NCBI GenBank assembly: GCA_944391225.1
Contig: CALXSS010000022.1
Span: 1 to 32,489 of the forward strand
Length of the DNA stretch: 32,489 nucleotides
Direction of reading: 5' to 3'
From: an uncultured Clostridia bacterium
GTDB lineage: Bacteria; Bacillota; Clostridia; UBA1381
A program made the translations under genes and the position numbers. Shown here piece by piece: positions 6,977 through 14,946 of this stretch (positions within the stretch are counted from its first letter, which is position 1; every line of letters begins with the position of its first letter). The notes below the pieces were generated by a model. That model saw only the letters and a list, made by a program, of their open reading frames with translations. It made no database searches and had not been told where the DNA came from.

Positions 6977-8441
6977 ATAACAGCACTGTTCCGGTTGAAA
7001 CAGCATTCCTGAATGCGCTGTCGTGCTCCACGAACAGCATTGACGGCTCATACGCCTTTATGAGTTCTTCTATCTGCATCCTGGTATATATGTCTATATA
7101 ATTGAGAGGCTCGTCCCAGATATACAGATGCGCCTCCTCGCAAAGGCTTTTGGCAAGCAAAATCTTTTTCTTCTGTCCGCCTGAAAGCTCCTCTATATTC
7201 TTTTCAAACTGACTGCGCTCAAAATCCATTTTACGCAGTATGGTCTTGAATCTGCTCTCATCTATTCCGCATTTTTCGGCAAACTCCGAAAGCTCACCGC
7301 AGAGCCGTGATGTATCCTGAGGGACATATGATACTATAAGCCCGCTGCAGGTTTCCACCGCACCCGTATGCTCTATATCCATACCCATTACCAGCTTAAG
7401 CAGACTGCTTTTGCCGCTGCCGTTCCTGCCGTCAAGCGTTATTCTCTCTCCCCTGCGCACCGAAAACGTCAAAGGTCCACACACCTGTCTGCCTCCATAA
7501 TACACCGATATATCTGCAAATGTCACAAGTGTATCAGAATAATGATGCAGTATATTAAGTTTCAGTTTTTCAGCATTCTCATAATTTTTTAACAGTCCTG
7601 CCTTTTCCTCTGCTGCTTTTTGTTTTCTGCTCTCCGCTGCCTTTGCTCTTTTCATCATCTTTGCTGATCTGTGACCGATAAAGCCCCTGTCCATTGCGCC
7701 TGTGCCGAACTTAGAAGCTTCAGTGCGTTCTGACCATGCCGCTGCGCGCCTTGCTGCTCCCTGCAGCCGTATAATATCTTTTTTCAGCCGCTCACTTTCA
7801 GCCAGCTCCTGCTGCTGACGGCTCTGGAAATTGCTGAACCATGATGAATAGTTTCCGCTCTGCACTTCAATATTTGCCCTGTTGATAGAAAGTATATGAT
7901 CTGTGCAGCCGTCAAGAAAGCTCCTGTCATGCGATACCAAAATAAATCCTTTTTTTCTGTTCAAATATGACGATACTATCCCGCGCGCGTGCATATCAAG
8001 ATGATTGGTAGGCTCGTCTATGAGCAGAAATCTACCCTCATTCAGAAACAGATCGCACAAAAGAGCCTTTGTCTGCTCTCCGTTTGAAAGAGTGCTGAAC
8101 GGGCGGTACAGCAGCTCTGACTCCATCTCCATGTATGACAGCTCACGGATGATTTCCCAGTCCTCAGCCTGAGGACTTATCTCATTAAGTATATCTATCG
8201 TATCCCTGTCCTTATCTGCCACCTCATACGGAAAATAATCAAATTCCACCGACGCGCTGATCCTCCCCTCGTATTCATACTGACCGGTAAGCAGCCTGAA
8301 AAATGTGGTCTTTCCCCTGCCGTTCCTGCCCACAAAGCCAAGCTTCCAGTCTGTATCGATACAGAAACTCGTATCTTCAAAAATATTATCCCAGCTTGAC
8401 GGATACGCAAATGTAAGATGCTCAACATTTATCATTGACAT
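6975..8441 (-). CDS. ABC-F ribosomal protection protein, Lsa-like
   Basis: A 488-aa protein with two ATPase domains and no membrane segments. Domain 1 has Walker A GRNGRGKT (38-45), signature LSNGEQ (118-123) and Walker B LLIDEP with E143. Domain 2 has GRNGSGKS (338-345), LSGGQ (419-423) and IWDEP with E444. A long basic interdomain linker (about 205-300) is the part that reaches the ribosomal P-site tRNA in this family. The N-terminal half (FAYPSSWDNIFEDTSF, DWKLGFVGRNGRGKTT, RPFSTLSNGEQTK) closely resembles the Lsa group, which rescues ribosomes from lincosamides, streptogramin A and pleuromutilins. Resistance is inferred, not shown. The start is the ATG at 8441 after AAAGGAGGG; an upstream in-frame start at 8477 lies before the Shine-Dalgarno. 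The leader carries a uORF and terminator. Confidence 0.9.
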   Translation of the reverse strand: MSMINVEHLTFAYPSSWDNIFEDTSFCIDTDWKLGFVGRNGRGKTTFFRLLTGQYEYEGRISASVEFDYFPYEVADKDRDTIDILNEISPQAEDWEIIRELSYMEMESELLYRPFSTLSNGEQTKALLCDLFLNEGRFLLIDEPTNHLDMHARGIVSSYLNRKKGFILVSHDRSFLDGCTDHILSINRANIEVQSGNYSSWFSNFQSRQQQELAESERLKKDIIRLQGAARRAAAWSERTEASKFGTGAMDRGFIGHRSAKMMKRAKAAESRKQKAAEEKAGLLKNYENAEKLKLNILHHYSDTLVTFADISVYYGGRQVCGPLTFSVRRGERITLDGRNGSGKSSLLKLVMGMDIEHTGAVETCSGLIVSYVPQDTSRLCGELSEFAEKCGIDESRFKTILRKMDFERSQFEKNIEELSGGQKKKILLAKSLCEEAHLYIWDEPLNYIDIYTRMQIEELIKAYEPSMLFVEHDSAFRNAVSTGTVLL

Positions 8442-8470
8442 AAATGATCCCTCCTTTGCATGTAAGCTTT

Positions 8471-8505
8471 TAGGCAATTGCGAAACGTAGTTCTACAATT
8501 GCTTA
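8471..8505 (-). repeat. REP-like palindrome, copy in the ABC-F leader
   Basis: An imperfect palindrome beginning TAGGCAATTG and ending CAATTGCTTAA, with a GTA centre. It is the same element found at 10888-10932 and 11071-11102 near pnp. It lies in the messenger between the leader terminator and the ABC-F ribosome-binding site. Confidence 0.65.
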
Positions 8506-8520
8506 ATGTAAGGTTTATCG

Positions 8521-8557
8521 CAAACAAATAGACCGCAGGAAAACATATCCCGCGGTC
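8521..8557 (-). terminator. Leader terminator (candidate attenuator) of the ABC-F gene
   Basis: On the minus strand GACCGCGGGA pairs with TCCTGCGGTC (10 bp, one G-U; 8531-8557) and is followed by the U-rich TATTTGTTTG. It stands 80 nt before the ABC-F start codon and about 127 nt after a short uORF. That arrangement is the usual one for drug-responsive attenuation. Confidence 0.6.
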
Positions 8558-8683
8558 ACCAACAGCAAAACCGAGCCGCATCAAAATAACACGGCTGAAC
8601 TATTTATGAACGGTAAGATGTATAGCTTTCCTGCAAATAGGCGCAGCTGTACCGTGAAATACGGCAGTCTGCATTTTCCTGTT

Positions 8684-8707
8684 TCATCTGCAAGAAAAAC
8701 TATTCAT
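8684..8707 (-). CDS. Leader peptide MNSFSCR upstream of the ABC-F gene
   Basis: A 7-codon open frame (ATG AAT AGT TTT TCT TGC AGA TGA) with a ribosome-binding site GAGGTG five bases upstream. It lies in the 301-nt leader between pnp and the ABC-F gene, before a terminator hairpin. Short uORFs of this kind sense drug-stalled ribosomes in leaders of several ABC-F and erm genes. A TATAAT box (8727-8732) just upstream may be its own promoter, although no clear -35 is visible and read-through from pnp is equally possible. No translation evidence exists from sequence alone. Confidence 0.5.
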   Translation of the reverse strand: MNSFSCR

Positions 8708-8742
8708 CTTAACACCTCTTTCTTTTATTATATGACAGTTAA

Positions 8743-10860
8743 TTACTGATTATTTGAGCAGTCCTCTATCTCAAGCATAGCATCGCGTCTTGAAAGTGAT
8801 ATCTTGCCTGACTTCGGATCTATATCCATGACCTTAACGATCACAGTATCGCCCTCGTGACAAACATCCTCTACCTTTTCAACTCTCTTATTGTCAAGCT
8901 TTGAGATATGGCAAAGTCCGTCTTTGCCCGGAAGTATCTCAACAAACGCGCCGAAAGCAGTGATAGTCTTAACAACGCCCTTGTAGATCCTGCCTATCTC
9001 CGGCTCCTCAACAATAGCCTCGATAGCCTTTCTTGCAGCGTTGCCGCTTGCCTGAGTCTCGGCGAAAATGTGTATAGTTCCGTCCTCCTCAATATCTATC
9101 TTGGCGCCTGTTTCAGCAACTATGCCCTGTATGACCTTGCCGCCCTGACCGATGACTTCTCTTATCTTCTCAGGATCGATCTTCATTGTTGAAACCTTAG
9201 GAGCGTACTCTGAAAGCTCTGCTCTTACCTCAGGTATAGCCTTGAGCAGCACATCATCGATTATATGATAACGCGCATCGCGAGTCTTTCTGAGAGCCTC
9301 CTCTATAACATCATACGGCAGACCGTCGTTCTTTATATCCACCTGGATAGATGTGATACCCTTCTTTGTACCTGCAACCTTGAAATCCATCTCGCCATAG
9401 AAGTCCTCAAGACCCTGTATATCTACCATGGTCGTGAAGCCCTCGTCAGTTGTGATCAGACCGCATGAAATACCTGCTACAGGCGCCTTTATAGGAACGC
9501 CGGCAGCCATAAGAGCAAGAGTGGAGCCGCATACTGAACCCTGTGAGGTTGAACCGTTTGAAGAAAGTACCTCGGATACGCAGCGGATAGCATACGGGAA
9601 TTCGTCTTCGGACGGAAGTACCGGAACGAGTGACTTTTCAGCCAGCGCGCCGTGACCTATCTCACGTCTGCCCGGACCTCTTGACGGTCTTGTTTCGCCT
9701 ACAGAGTATGACGGGAAATTATACTGATGCATATATCTCTTGTTTTCCTCAGTGCCTATACCGTCAAGCTTCTGAGCCTCTGAGAGCGGCGCAAGAGTAG
9801 CGATAGTTAGTACCTGAGTCTGTCCTCTTGTAAACATTCCTGAACCGTGTGTACGCGGAAGCAGATCAACCTCAGCAGCAAGAGGTCTGATCTCGTCGAG
9901 TCCTCTGCCGTCAACACGTCTGCCCTCATAAAGCCATGCGCGAACGATCTCTTTCTGCATCTTGTACATTATTTCCTCAAGCTGCTCTGCAATATCAGGG
10001 TATTCCTCTGACATAGTCTCAATGATCCTGTCGGTTATAACACCGATTCTTTCATCACGGACATTTTTATCGTCAGTATCGAGAGCATGCTGGATGTTCT
10101 CGTATTCATTTTCCTTTATCTTGTCGTAGATCTCATGGTCAATATCATGAGCCTCATATTCCATCTTTTCCTTGCCGATCTCAGCCTTGATGGATTCTAT
10201 AAACGCGCACATCTCCTTGATAACGCTGTGGGCATACTTAAGACCCTCAAGCATTACCTCCTCTTTGACCTCCTGCGCGCCAGCCTCGATCATAACTATC
10301 TTAGCTGCTGTACCTGCTACAGTAACGTGCATGAGCGAGTCCTTACGCTCCTCAACAGTCGGGTTTATAAGATACTTTCCGTCCTTGTCAAGTCCGAGCC
10401 ATACGCCTGCAATAGGTCCGTTCCACGGCACGTCCGATATTGAAAGCGCTACAGATGTGCCTATGAGCGCGCATATTCCCGGGTCGTTGTCCTGCTCTAC
10501 TGAGAGAACAGTGTTTACAACAGAAACGTCGTTTCTGAGGTCAGCAGGGAACAGCGGTCTTATAGGACGGTCTATCATACGGCTTGTAAGAATGGCAGCC
10601 TCGGTCGGCTTGCCCTCGCGCTTATTGTAGCCGCCGGGTATCTTGCCTACAGAATACATCTTCTCCTCAAAGTCTACTGAGAGCGGGAAAAAGTCAACGC
10701 CCTCGCGCGGTGTGCGCGATGCAGTTACGTTTGACATAACTACCGTATCACCATAGCGCACGATACAATGTCCGTTAGTGAGCTGAGCCATTTTGCCGGT
10801 CTCGATAACGAGCTTTCTGCCGGCAAATTCAGTTTCAAATGTTCTGTAATTTTCAAACAT
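8743..10860 (-). CDS. pnp: Polyribonucleotide nucleotidyltransferase (PNPase)
   Basis: A 705-aa 3'-to-5' phosphorolytic exoribonuclease that degrades RNA to nucleoside diphosphates and can add tails; it acts as a trimer in the cytoplasm. Two RNase PH-like domains are present (first with DRPIRPLFP and GGYNKREGKPTE, second with HGSGMFTRGQTQVL and SSNGSTSQGSVCGS). They are followed by a KH domain (about 557-622, IREVIGQGGKVI) and an S1 RNA-binding domain (about 623-692, ending KISLSRRDA). The start is the ATG at 10860 after AAAGGA, giving the family N-terminus MFENYRTFE; the in-frame ATG at 10878 overlaps that ribosome-binding site. The rpsO-pnp order is widely conserved. Here the gap holds 394 nt of hairpin-rich sequence, a plausible site for RNA processing or autoregulation. 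Confidence 0.97.
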   Translation of the reverse strand: MFENYRTFETEFAGRKLVIETGKMAQLTNGHCIVRYGDTVVMSNVTASRTPREGVDFFPLSVDFEEKMYSVGKIPGGYNKREGKPTEAAILTSRMIDRPIRPLFPADLRNDVSVVNTVLSVEQDNDPGICALIGTSVALSISDVPWNGPIAGVWLGLDKDGKYLINPTVEERKDSLMHVTVAGTAAKIVMIEAGAQEVKEEVMLEGLKYAHSVIKEMCAFIESIKAEIGKEKMEYEAHDIDHEIYDKIKENEYENIQHALDTDDKNVRDERIGVITDRIIETMSEEYPDIAEQLEEIMYKMQKEIVRAWLYEGRRVDGRGLDEIRPLAAEVDLLPRTHGSGMFTRGQTQVLTIATLAPLSEAQKLDGIGTEENKRYMHQYNFPSYSVGETRPSRGPGRREIGHGALAEKSLVPVLPSEDEFPYAIRCVSEVLSSNGSTSQGSVCGSTLALMAAGVPIKAPVAGISCGLITTDEGFTTMVDIQGLEDFYGEMDFKVAGTKKGITSIQVDIKNDGLPYDVIEEALRKTRDARYHIIDDVLLKAIPEVRAELSEYAPKVSTMKIDPEKIREVIGQGGKVIQGIVAETGAKIDIEEDGTIHIFAETQASGNAARKAIEAIVEEPEIGRIYKGVVKTITAFGAFVEILPGKDGLCHISKLDNKRVEKVEDVCHEGDTVIVKVMDIDPKSGKISLSRRDAMLEIEDCSNNQ

Positions 10861-10876
10861 ATCTCTTAATCCTTTC

Positions 10877-11115
10877 ATTTATAAATTTTTAGGCAATTGT
10901 AAAACTCTAAAAGAGTTTTATAATTGCTACCTATTTGATGGGTGCTCGAGGGTGTACCCTCGAATTCAATAAATTTCTGACGACATGTGCGTCAGAAATT
11001 TGGGTTAAAAAAGTTTCAACCATCATATTTTATTTAATCGGATGGAACTTTTTTAACCTACTTTAACCAGATCAATTGTGAAACATAGTTTCACAATTGC
11101 CTATTTATAAATTTT
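10877..11115. mobile_element. MITE-like hairpin-rich element between rpsO and pnp
   Basis: The core 10891-11102 begins AGGCAATTGT and ends ACAATTGCCT as inverted ends. It is bounded on both sides by the 13-bp direct repeat ATTTATAAATTTT (10877-10889 and 11103-11115). Inside are five stems: an end hairpin with 15 bp and one mismatch (10893-10927), CGAGGGT/ACCCTCG, AAATTTCTGACG/CGTCAGAAATTT (12 bp), GGTTAAAAAAGTT/AACTTTTTTAACC (13 bp) and CAATTGTGAAAC/GTTTCACAATTG (12 bp, 11073-11099). It has no open frame. The layout suggests a non-autonomous insertion with a target duplication. Because the flanking repeat is itself palindromic, it could instead be part of the inverted ends. Confidence 0.55.
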
Positions 11116-11116
11116 C

Positions 11117-11200
11117 GGAGATATGTCTATTAGCACATAAAGACAACCGCCGACACGCGGTCAGCAATTCTATTTATCTGCTAATCATCAACATATCTCC
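11117..11200 (-). other. Nested stem-loop in the rpsO-pnp intergenic messenger
   Basis: Three nested stems form one long hairpin: outer GGAGATATG/CATATCTCC (11117-11125/11192-11200), middle TTAGCA/TGCTAA (11130-11135/11179-11184), inner ACCGC/GCGGT (11146-11161). It lies between the rpsO terminator-like hairpin and the MITE-like element. In other bacteria RNase III cuts a comparable hairpin in the pnp leader. Confidence 0.5.
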
Positions 11201-11212
11201 TTGAACTAAAAT

Positions 11213-11243
11213 CAGGCAAACGGAAGATAAGTCCGTCTGCCTG
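11213..11243 (-). terminator. Hairpin after rpsO, probable partial terminator
   Basis: On the minus strand CAGGCAGACGGA pairs with TCCGTTTGCCTG (one mismatch), followed by ATTTTAG. It begins 11 nt after the rpsO stop. The short U-run suggests incomplete termination, with some read-through into pnp, for which I find no separate promoter. Confidence 0.6.
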
Positions 11244-11254
11244 AATAATAAACA

Positions 11255-11521
11255 TTACTTTCTGAGACCAAGCTTAGCAACCAAAGCTCTGTATCTTTCG
11301 ATGTCCTGGTTCTTAAGATAAGTCATAAGTCTACGTCTCTGACCAACCATCATAAGAAGACCTCTTCTTGAATGATGATCCTTCTTGTGGATGCTGAGGT
11401 GGTCATTGTTCAGATGATTGATCTTTTCTGTGAGCAATGCAACCTGAACCTCCGGTGAACCTGTATCACCCTCGTGAGTAGCGAACTCTCTTATGATCTC
11501 CTGCTTACGTTCCTTTGTCAT
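11255..11521 (-). CDS. rpsO: 30S ribosomal protein S15
   Basis: An 88-aa primary 16S rRNA-binding protein of the small subunit platform. The sequence has the S15 hallmarks [31 protein letters not shown] and [11 protein letters not shown]. The start is the ATG at 11521, 7 nt after AGGAGGTG; a GTG three codons upstream lies inside the Shine-Dalgarno and is not used. It follows rpmE on the same strand by 117 nt, and pnp follows it. Confidence 0.97.
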   Translation of the reverse strand: MTKERKQEIIREFATHEGDTGSPEVQVALLTEKINHLNNDHLSIHKKDHHSRRGLLMMVGQRRRLMTYLKNQDIERYRALVAKLGLRK

Positions 11522-11638
11522 TAAAGTCACCTCCTATAAATTATAACGATCGCCCAATGCCGGGAATCCGTTGGTGAGTCGGTATTCTAAGACACGGGTT
11601 CTTCTTACATATTCAAGATAAAAAATGATGAGCAAGAA
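11522..11638 (-). promoter_or_regulatory. rpsO leader, candidate S15 autoregulatory RNA
   Basis: The 117 nt between rpmE and rpsO contain a CCAA-CGG/CCG-TTGG hairpin (11554-11574) about 33 nt before the start codon, with adjacent sequence that could form a further stem. S15 represses its own messenger through varied leader structures in several bacteria. Assignment here is by position and foldability only; no known S15-leader class was matched. Confidence 0.3.
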
Positions 11639-11848
11639 TTACTTCTTAGCTGTTCTGTTGAAACGCTTATTGAACTTTTCAACACGACCGCCTGTATCAA
11701 CAAGCTTCTGCTTACCGGTAAAGAACGGATGACAAGCAGAACAGATTTCAACTGTGATATTCTCAAGAGTTGATCCAGTTTCGATCACGTTACCGCAAGC
11801 GCATGTGATTGTTGTCTGCTTATAATTCGGATGTATACCCTGTTTCAT
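11639..11848 (-). CDS. rpmE: 50S ribosomal protein L31, zinc-binding type
   Basis: A 69-aa large-subunit protein. It begins MKQGIHPNY and carries the zinc ligands C16, C18, C36 and C39 (TCACGN and [15 protein letters not shown]), so it is the zinc-containing L31 rather than the zinc-independent paralog used in zinc starvation. The ATG follows AAGGAGG by a normal spacing. It has its own promoter at 11933-11961 and is probably co-transcribed with rpsO, as no terminator stands between them. Confidence 0.97.
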   Translation of the reverse strand: MKQGIHPNYKQTTITCACGNVIETGSTLENITVEICSACHPFFTGKQKLVDTGGRVEKFNKRFNRTAKK

Positions 11849-11932
11849 ATAGCGTTACCTCCTTAAATATTGAAAATATAGCGCGCATAAACGCGTCCGC
11901 AATACGGAACAATGTTCCGCACACCAACAAAT

Positions 11933-11961
11933 AGTATAACACAAAGCGCATGATATTTCAA
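11933..11961 (-). promoter_or_regulatory. Promoter of rpmE-rpsO
   Basis: On the minus strand TTGAAA (11956-11961), a 17-nt spacer and TATACT (11933-11938). The leader that follows contains the hairpin CGGAAC/GTTCCG near 11905-11918. Confidence 0.78.
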
Positions 11962-12036
11962 GTGTTTTATAAAATTTTTTTTACAAAAACAGCCGAAATA
12001 CTTAAGGCGGAATCAGACAAAATATACAAGCCCTCA

Positions 12037-12699
12037 TCAGGCGCGCATATCTATTTCCGAGCCGTCAACAAACACGCGTTTTTTATGTGCCGCCGTAAAT
12101 ACGGGCTTAAAACCCGGGCAGTATTTTTCGAGCGCAGCGATAACTGTTTCGGGCTTAAGATTGTACGCGCTGCCGCAGGAAACGCGCATTTTGAGCTTTT
12201 GTATGCCGTTTTCAAAACCCAGCTCCTCTATTGAAAAGATATGCGGGCGAATATCGGAATCCTTTACGCCGCTCTTTGTTTTTTTAGGCACGACTACCTC
12301 TTTCATGTCCATTATGATGTGGGTATCGGCAGGCGCGGCGCATTCCGTTTCAGTTATATATTCGGCGGAATCTATTTTGGTAAGGTCTATCTCCTTAGCG
12401 CGCAGACGATGCACATCATACACAGTAAATCCGGGAGGCATGGAGCGGTTAAGCTCGTCCCTGATCTCCTGCTCTGAAAGCTCCGTAACAAAGCCGACCT
12501 TCATATAATCGCATTCAGATGTCATGCCTACAGGCAGAGGCAGAGCTATGGTCATAACCGGATGCGGATTGAAGCCCTGCGAGAACACAAAGTTCAGGCC
12601 TGAACGCCGTACCGCGCGGTGAAAGCAGCGCACAAAATCAAGATGCGAGATAAACTTCACCCTTTCATCTCTGCCGTACTTAAGAATATAATCAGCCAT
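12037..12699 (-). CDS. Radical SAM-linked protein (TIGR03936/DUF2344 family)
   Basis: A 220-aa cytoplasmic protein of the conserved family encoded next to, or fused with, the TIGR03960 radical SAM protein. Typical segments are YGRDERVKFISHLDFVRCFHRAVRRS, FSQGFNPHPVMTIALPLPVGM and ECDYM near the N-terminus. Its biochemical role is unknown; the strict linkage implies joint action, possibly in RNA or ribosome modification. I chose the ATG at 12699 after GAGGTGG; it overlaps the upstream gene by 8 nt (ATGGCTGA), implying translational coupling. It is the last gene of the seven-gene operon starting at 17608, and no clear terminator follows before the rpmE promoter. Confidence 0.85.
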   Translation of the reverse strand: MADYILKYGRDERVKFISHLDFVRCFHRAVRRSGLNFVFSQGFNPHPVMTIALPLPVGMTSECDYMKVGFVTELSEQEIRDELNRSMPPGFTVYDVHRLRAKEIDLTKIDSAEYITETECAAPADTHIIMDMKEVVVPKKTKSGVKDSDIRPHIFSIEELGFENGIQKLKMRVSCGSAYNLKPETVIAALEKYCPGFKPVFTAAHKKRVFVDGSEIDMRA

Positions 12700-14554
12700 T
12701 TGCGCCACCTCGCTTTTCCGTGCATACTCCGGCGCCGAATCTTGCCGCGCCGCAGTTGGAGCACTTCTCGCGGCAGTGCGGAGTTGTGCATGCCTGCTTT
12801 GCCTTTTCATTCTCGTTCATAAGGAACTGCTTTGTTATTCCGGCGTCTATATGATCCCATGGCAGGACCTCGTCATACGAGCGCTCACGCGCCGCATAGA
12901 AATCAGGATCTATCCCTGTTTCCTCAAACGCCTGCATCCATGTATCAAATTTAAAGAACTCGCCCCAGCCGTCGAACTTACAGCCAAGCTCCACAGCTCT
13001 AATTATGGCTTTACAGAGGCGTCTGTCGCCGCGTGCAAACACGCCCTCAAGATAGCTCGTCTTATTGTCGTGATAGGTGTATCTTATGCGGCGCGACGGG
13101 ATATTTTCCTTTATAAGCCGCTGCTTTTCTATAAGCTGTTCGCGCGAATTCATGGGGAACCACTGGAACGCTGTAAACGGCTTAGGCACGAATGAGGAGG
13201 TGCTGACAGTTATATTTATATTCTTTGCCCTTTCCTCCTTAGGTATTTCGAAATACTCGTTCAGAACACTTCCGGCAAGAGCCGCTATGCCCTTAACGTC
13301 CTCCTCTGTTTCGGTAGGCAGACCTATCATAAAATAAAGCTTTACGTTAGTCCAGCCGCCCTTGAACAGCATGCGTGTTGAGGTCAGAATATTTTCCTCG
13401 GTTATATTCTTGTTTATAACGTCACGCAGTCTCTGAGTTCCCGCCTCCGGCGCGAATGTTATACCGCTCTTGCGCACCTTCTGCACCTTTTCCATAAGCT
13501 CCAGCGAGAAATTATCTATTCGCAGCGAAGGCAGAGAAAGACCTATCTTCTTTTCCTCCGTTATCTTCAAAAGCTCGTTAGTAAGCTCAGGCAGTCCTGA
13601 AAAATCACTTGTGGAAAGAGACGAAAGAGATATCTCATCATAGCCGCTGCATGAGAGCAGGTTCTCAGCAAGCCCCATCAGCGTTTTCGGGGAACGCTCG
13701 CGCAGCGGGCGGTATATGTAGCCCGCCTGACAGAAGCGGCAGCCGCGCATACAGCCGCGCATTACCTCGAGCATTACCCTGTCGTGGACGACCTCGCCGA
13801 ACGGAACTATTATCGAATCCGGCGCATACGTCTTGTCAAAGTCGCGCATTATGCGCTTTTTAACTGTTTTGGGCGCGTTGGGGTTATTCGGCGTTACGCT
13901 TTTTACAGTGCCGTCGTCATTATACTCAACATCATAGAATGACGGAACATAAATCCCGCCTATGCCGCAGAGTTTTTCAAGCAGCTCGCGCTTTGAACGC
14001 TTGCCGTTTCTTTTCCATTCCTTTATAACGTCCATCACCTCATGGACCTGATCCTCGCCCTCGCCGAGCATAAAGAAATCAAACATATCAGATATTGGCT
14101 CTGCATTATATGCGCAGGGACCGCCGCCGTATACGAGCGGATATTCCTCGCCGCGTTCTTCCGCAAGCAGCGGTATACGAGCAAGATCAAGCATATTCAC
14201 TATATTTGAATATGACAGCTCATACTGCAATGTAAAGCCGAGTATGTCGAAATGCGTCACCGCATCGCCCGATTCAAGAGCGAAAAGCGGCATATCATGG
14301 GCGCGCATCTCCTTTTCCATATCGTCCCACGGCGCGAAAACGCGCTCGCAGTAGGTGTCCTCACGCTCGTTAAGAGTGTGATATATTATCTTCATGCCAA
14401 GATGTGACATGGCTATCTCATAAACATCGGGAAAGCAGAAACCGAACCGTATATCCACCGCTGACGGATCCTTGATCACAGCATTCAGCTCTCCGCCTGT
14501 ATATCTGGTAGGCTTCATCACTCCCGAAAGAATCTTATCCTTTAATGTTATCAT
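12692..14554 (-). CDS. B12-binding-type radical SAM protein (TIGR03960 family)
   Basis: A 620-aa radical SAM enzyme. The N-terminal 200 residues resemble a cobalamin-binding-like domain, including the YGGGPCAYNAEPISD and FFMLGEGEDQ segments. The radical SAM core has the cluster motif C268-x3-C272-x2-C275 (MRGCMRGCRFCQAGY), followed by SLSSLSTSDFSGLPEL and FAPEAGTQRLRDVINKN. The C-terminus is cysteine-rich (CTTPHCREKCSNCGAARFG). The substrate is unknown. The gene overlaps gerW by 4 nt (ATGA) and the following radical SAM-linked gene by 8 nt. The pair is widely conserved in Clostridia, so I take it as housekeeping rather than a peptide maturase. Confidence 0.9.
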   Translation of the reverse strand: MITLKDKILSGVMKPTRYTGGELNAVIKDPSAVDIRFGFCFPDVYEIAMSHLGMKIIYHTLNEREDTYCERVFAPWDDMEKEMRAHDMPLFALESGDAVTHFDILGFTLQYELSYSNIVNMLDLARIPLLAEERGEEYPLVYGGGPCAYNAEPISDMFDFFMLGEGEDQVHEVMDVIKEWKRNGKRSKRELLEKLCGIGGIYVPSFYDVEYNDDGTVKSVTPNNPNAPKTVKKRIMRDFDKTYAPDSIIVPFGEVVHDRVMLEVMRGCMRGCRFCQAGYIYRPLRERSPKTLMGLAENLLSCSGYDEISLSSLSTSDFSGLPELTNELLKITEEKKIGLSLPSLRIDNFSLELMEKVQKVRKSGITFAPEAGTQRLRDVINKNITEENILTSTRMLFKGGWTNVKLYFMIGLPTETEEDVKGIAALAGSVLNEYFEIPKEERAKNINITVSTSSFVPKPFTAFQWFPMNSREQLIEKQRLIKENIPSRRIRYTYHDNKTSYLEGVFARGDRRLCKAIIRAVELGCKFDGWGEFFKFDTWMQAFEETGIDPDFYAARERSYDEVLPWDHIDAGITKQFLMNENEKAKQACTTPHCREKCSNCGAARFGAGVCTEKRGGANG

Positions 14555-14943
14555 TTGTCCTCTGCCGTTTCCTTATCCTTTTTAAATACTCCCGATATTC
14601 TCTCTATAAGGTCGGGCGCATAATCTATGAGCTTTTCTACTATGCCCGCGTTCTCGCCATTGGCAACAAACCTTACGCTGCCGCCCTTAGTTATTACGAG
14701 GAAGCCCTCAGGCTTTATTGACGCTCCGGCACCGACACCGCCGCCGAAAAGGTTCTCGCCTGTGGCTGAAGTCTCCTTGAACTCGCTGCCGCCGCCGCCA
14801 ACTCCGAACGATACCTTTGCTATAGGAATGATCATAGTGCCGTCAGGAGCGGTAACGCTCTCGCCTATTATGCTTTCGGCTGTGAACATGCCGTCCATTG
14901 AATCAATAGCGGATTCTATAAGTTCCTTTATCTGATTTGCCAT
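14551..14943 (-). CDS. gerW: GerW/YtfJ family sporulation protein
   Basis: A 130-aa protein of the GerW (YtfJ) family, a spore-associated protein needed for normal germination in Bacillus. The N-terminal amphipathic helix (IKELIESAIDSMDGMF) is followed by the family core: VSFGVGGGGSEF, a second glycine-rich stretch GGGVGAGASIKPEGFLVI and the closing GIVEKLIDYAPDLIERI. There is no signal peptide. The neighbour encoding a DUF2953 protein matches the Bacillus ytfI-ytfJ order, which strengthens the call. Expression in the forespore is expected in the family, but no sporulation promoter is visible here; the gene is embedded in a larger operon. Confidence 0.9.
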   Translation of the reverse strand: MANQIKELIESAIDSMDGMFTAESIIGESVTAPDGTMIIPIAKVSFGVGGGGSEFKETSATGENLFGGGVGAGASIKPEGFLVITKGGSVRFVANGENAGIVEKLIDYAPDLIERISGVFKKDKETAEDK

Positions 14944-14946
14944 TTG

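Noticed and set aside
10087..10630. Plus-strand open frames antisense to pnp (118 and 152 codons)
   Set aside because: Shadows of the conserved PNPase sequence, with no start signals.
12037..14554. Radical SAM pair as maturases of a RiPP cluster that would explain the short peptides
   Set aside because: The proteins match the housekeeping TIGR03960/TIGR03936 pair, sit in a chromosome-segregation/sporulation operon, and are separated from the peptide genes by a promoter and terminators.
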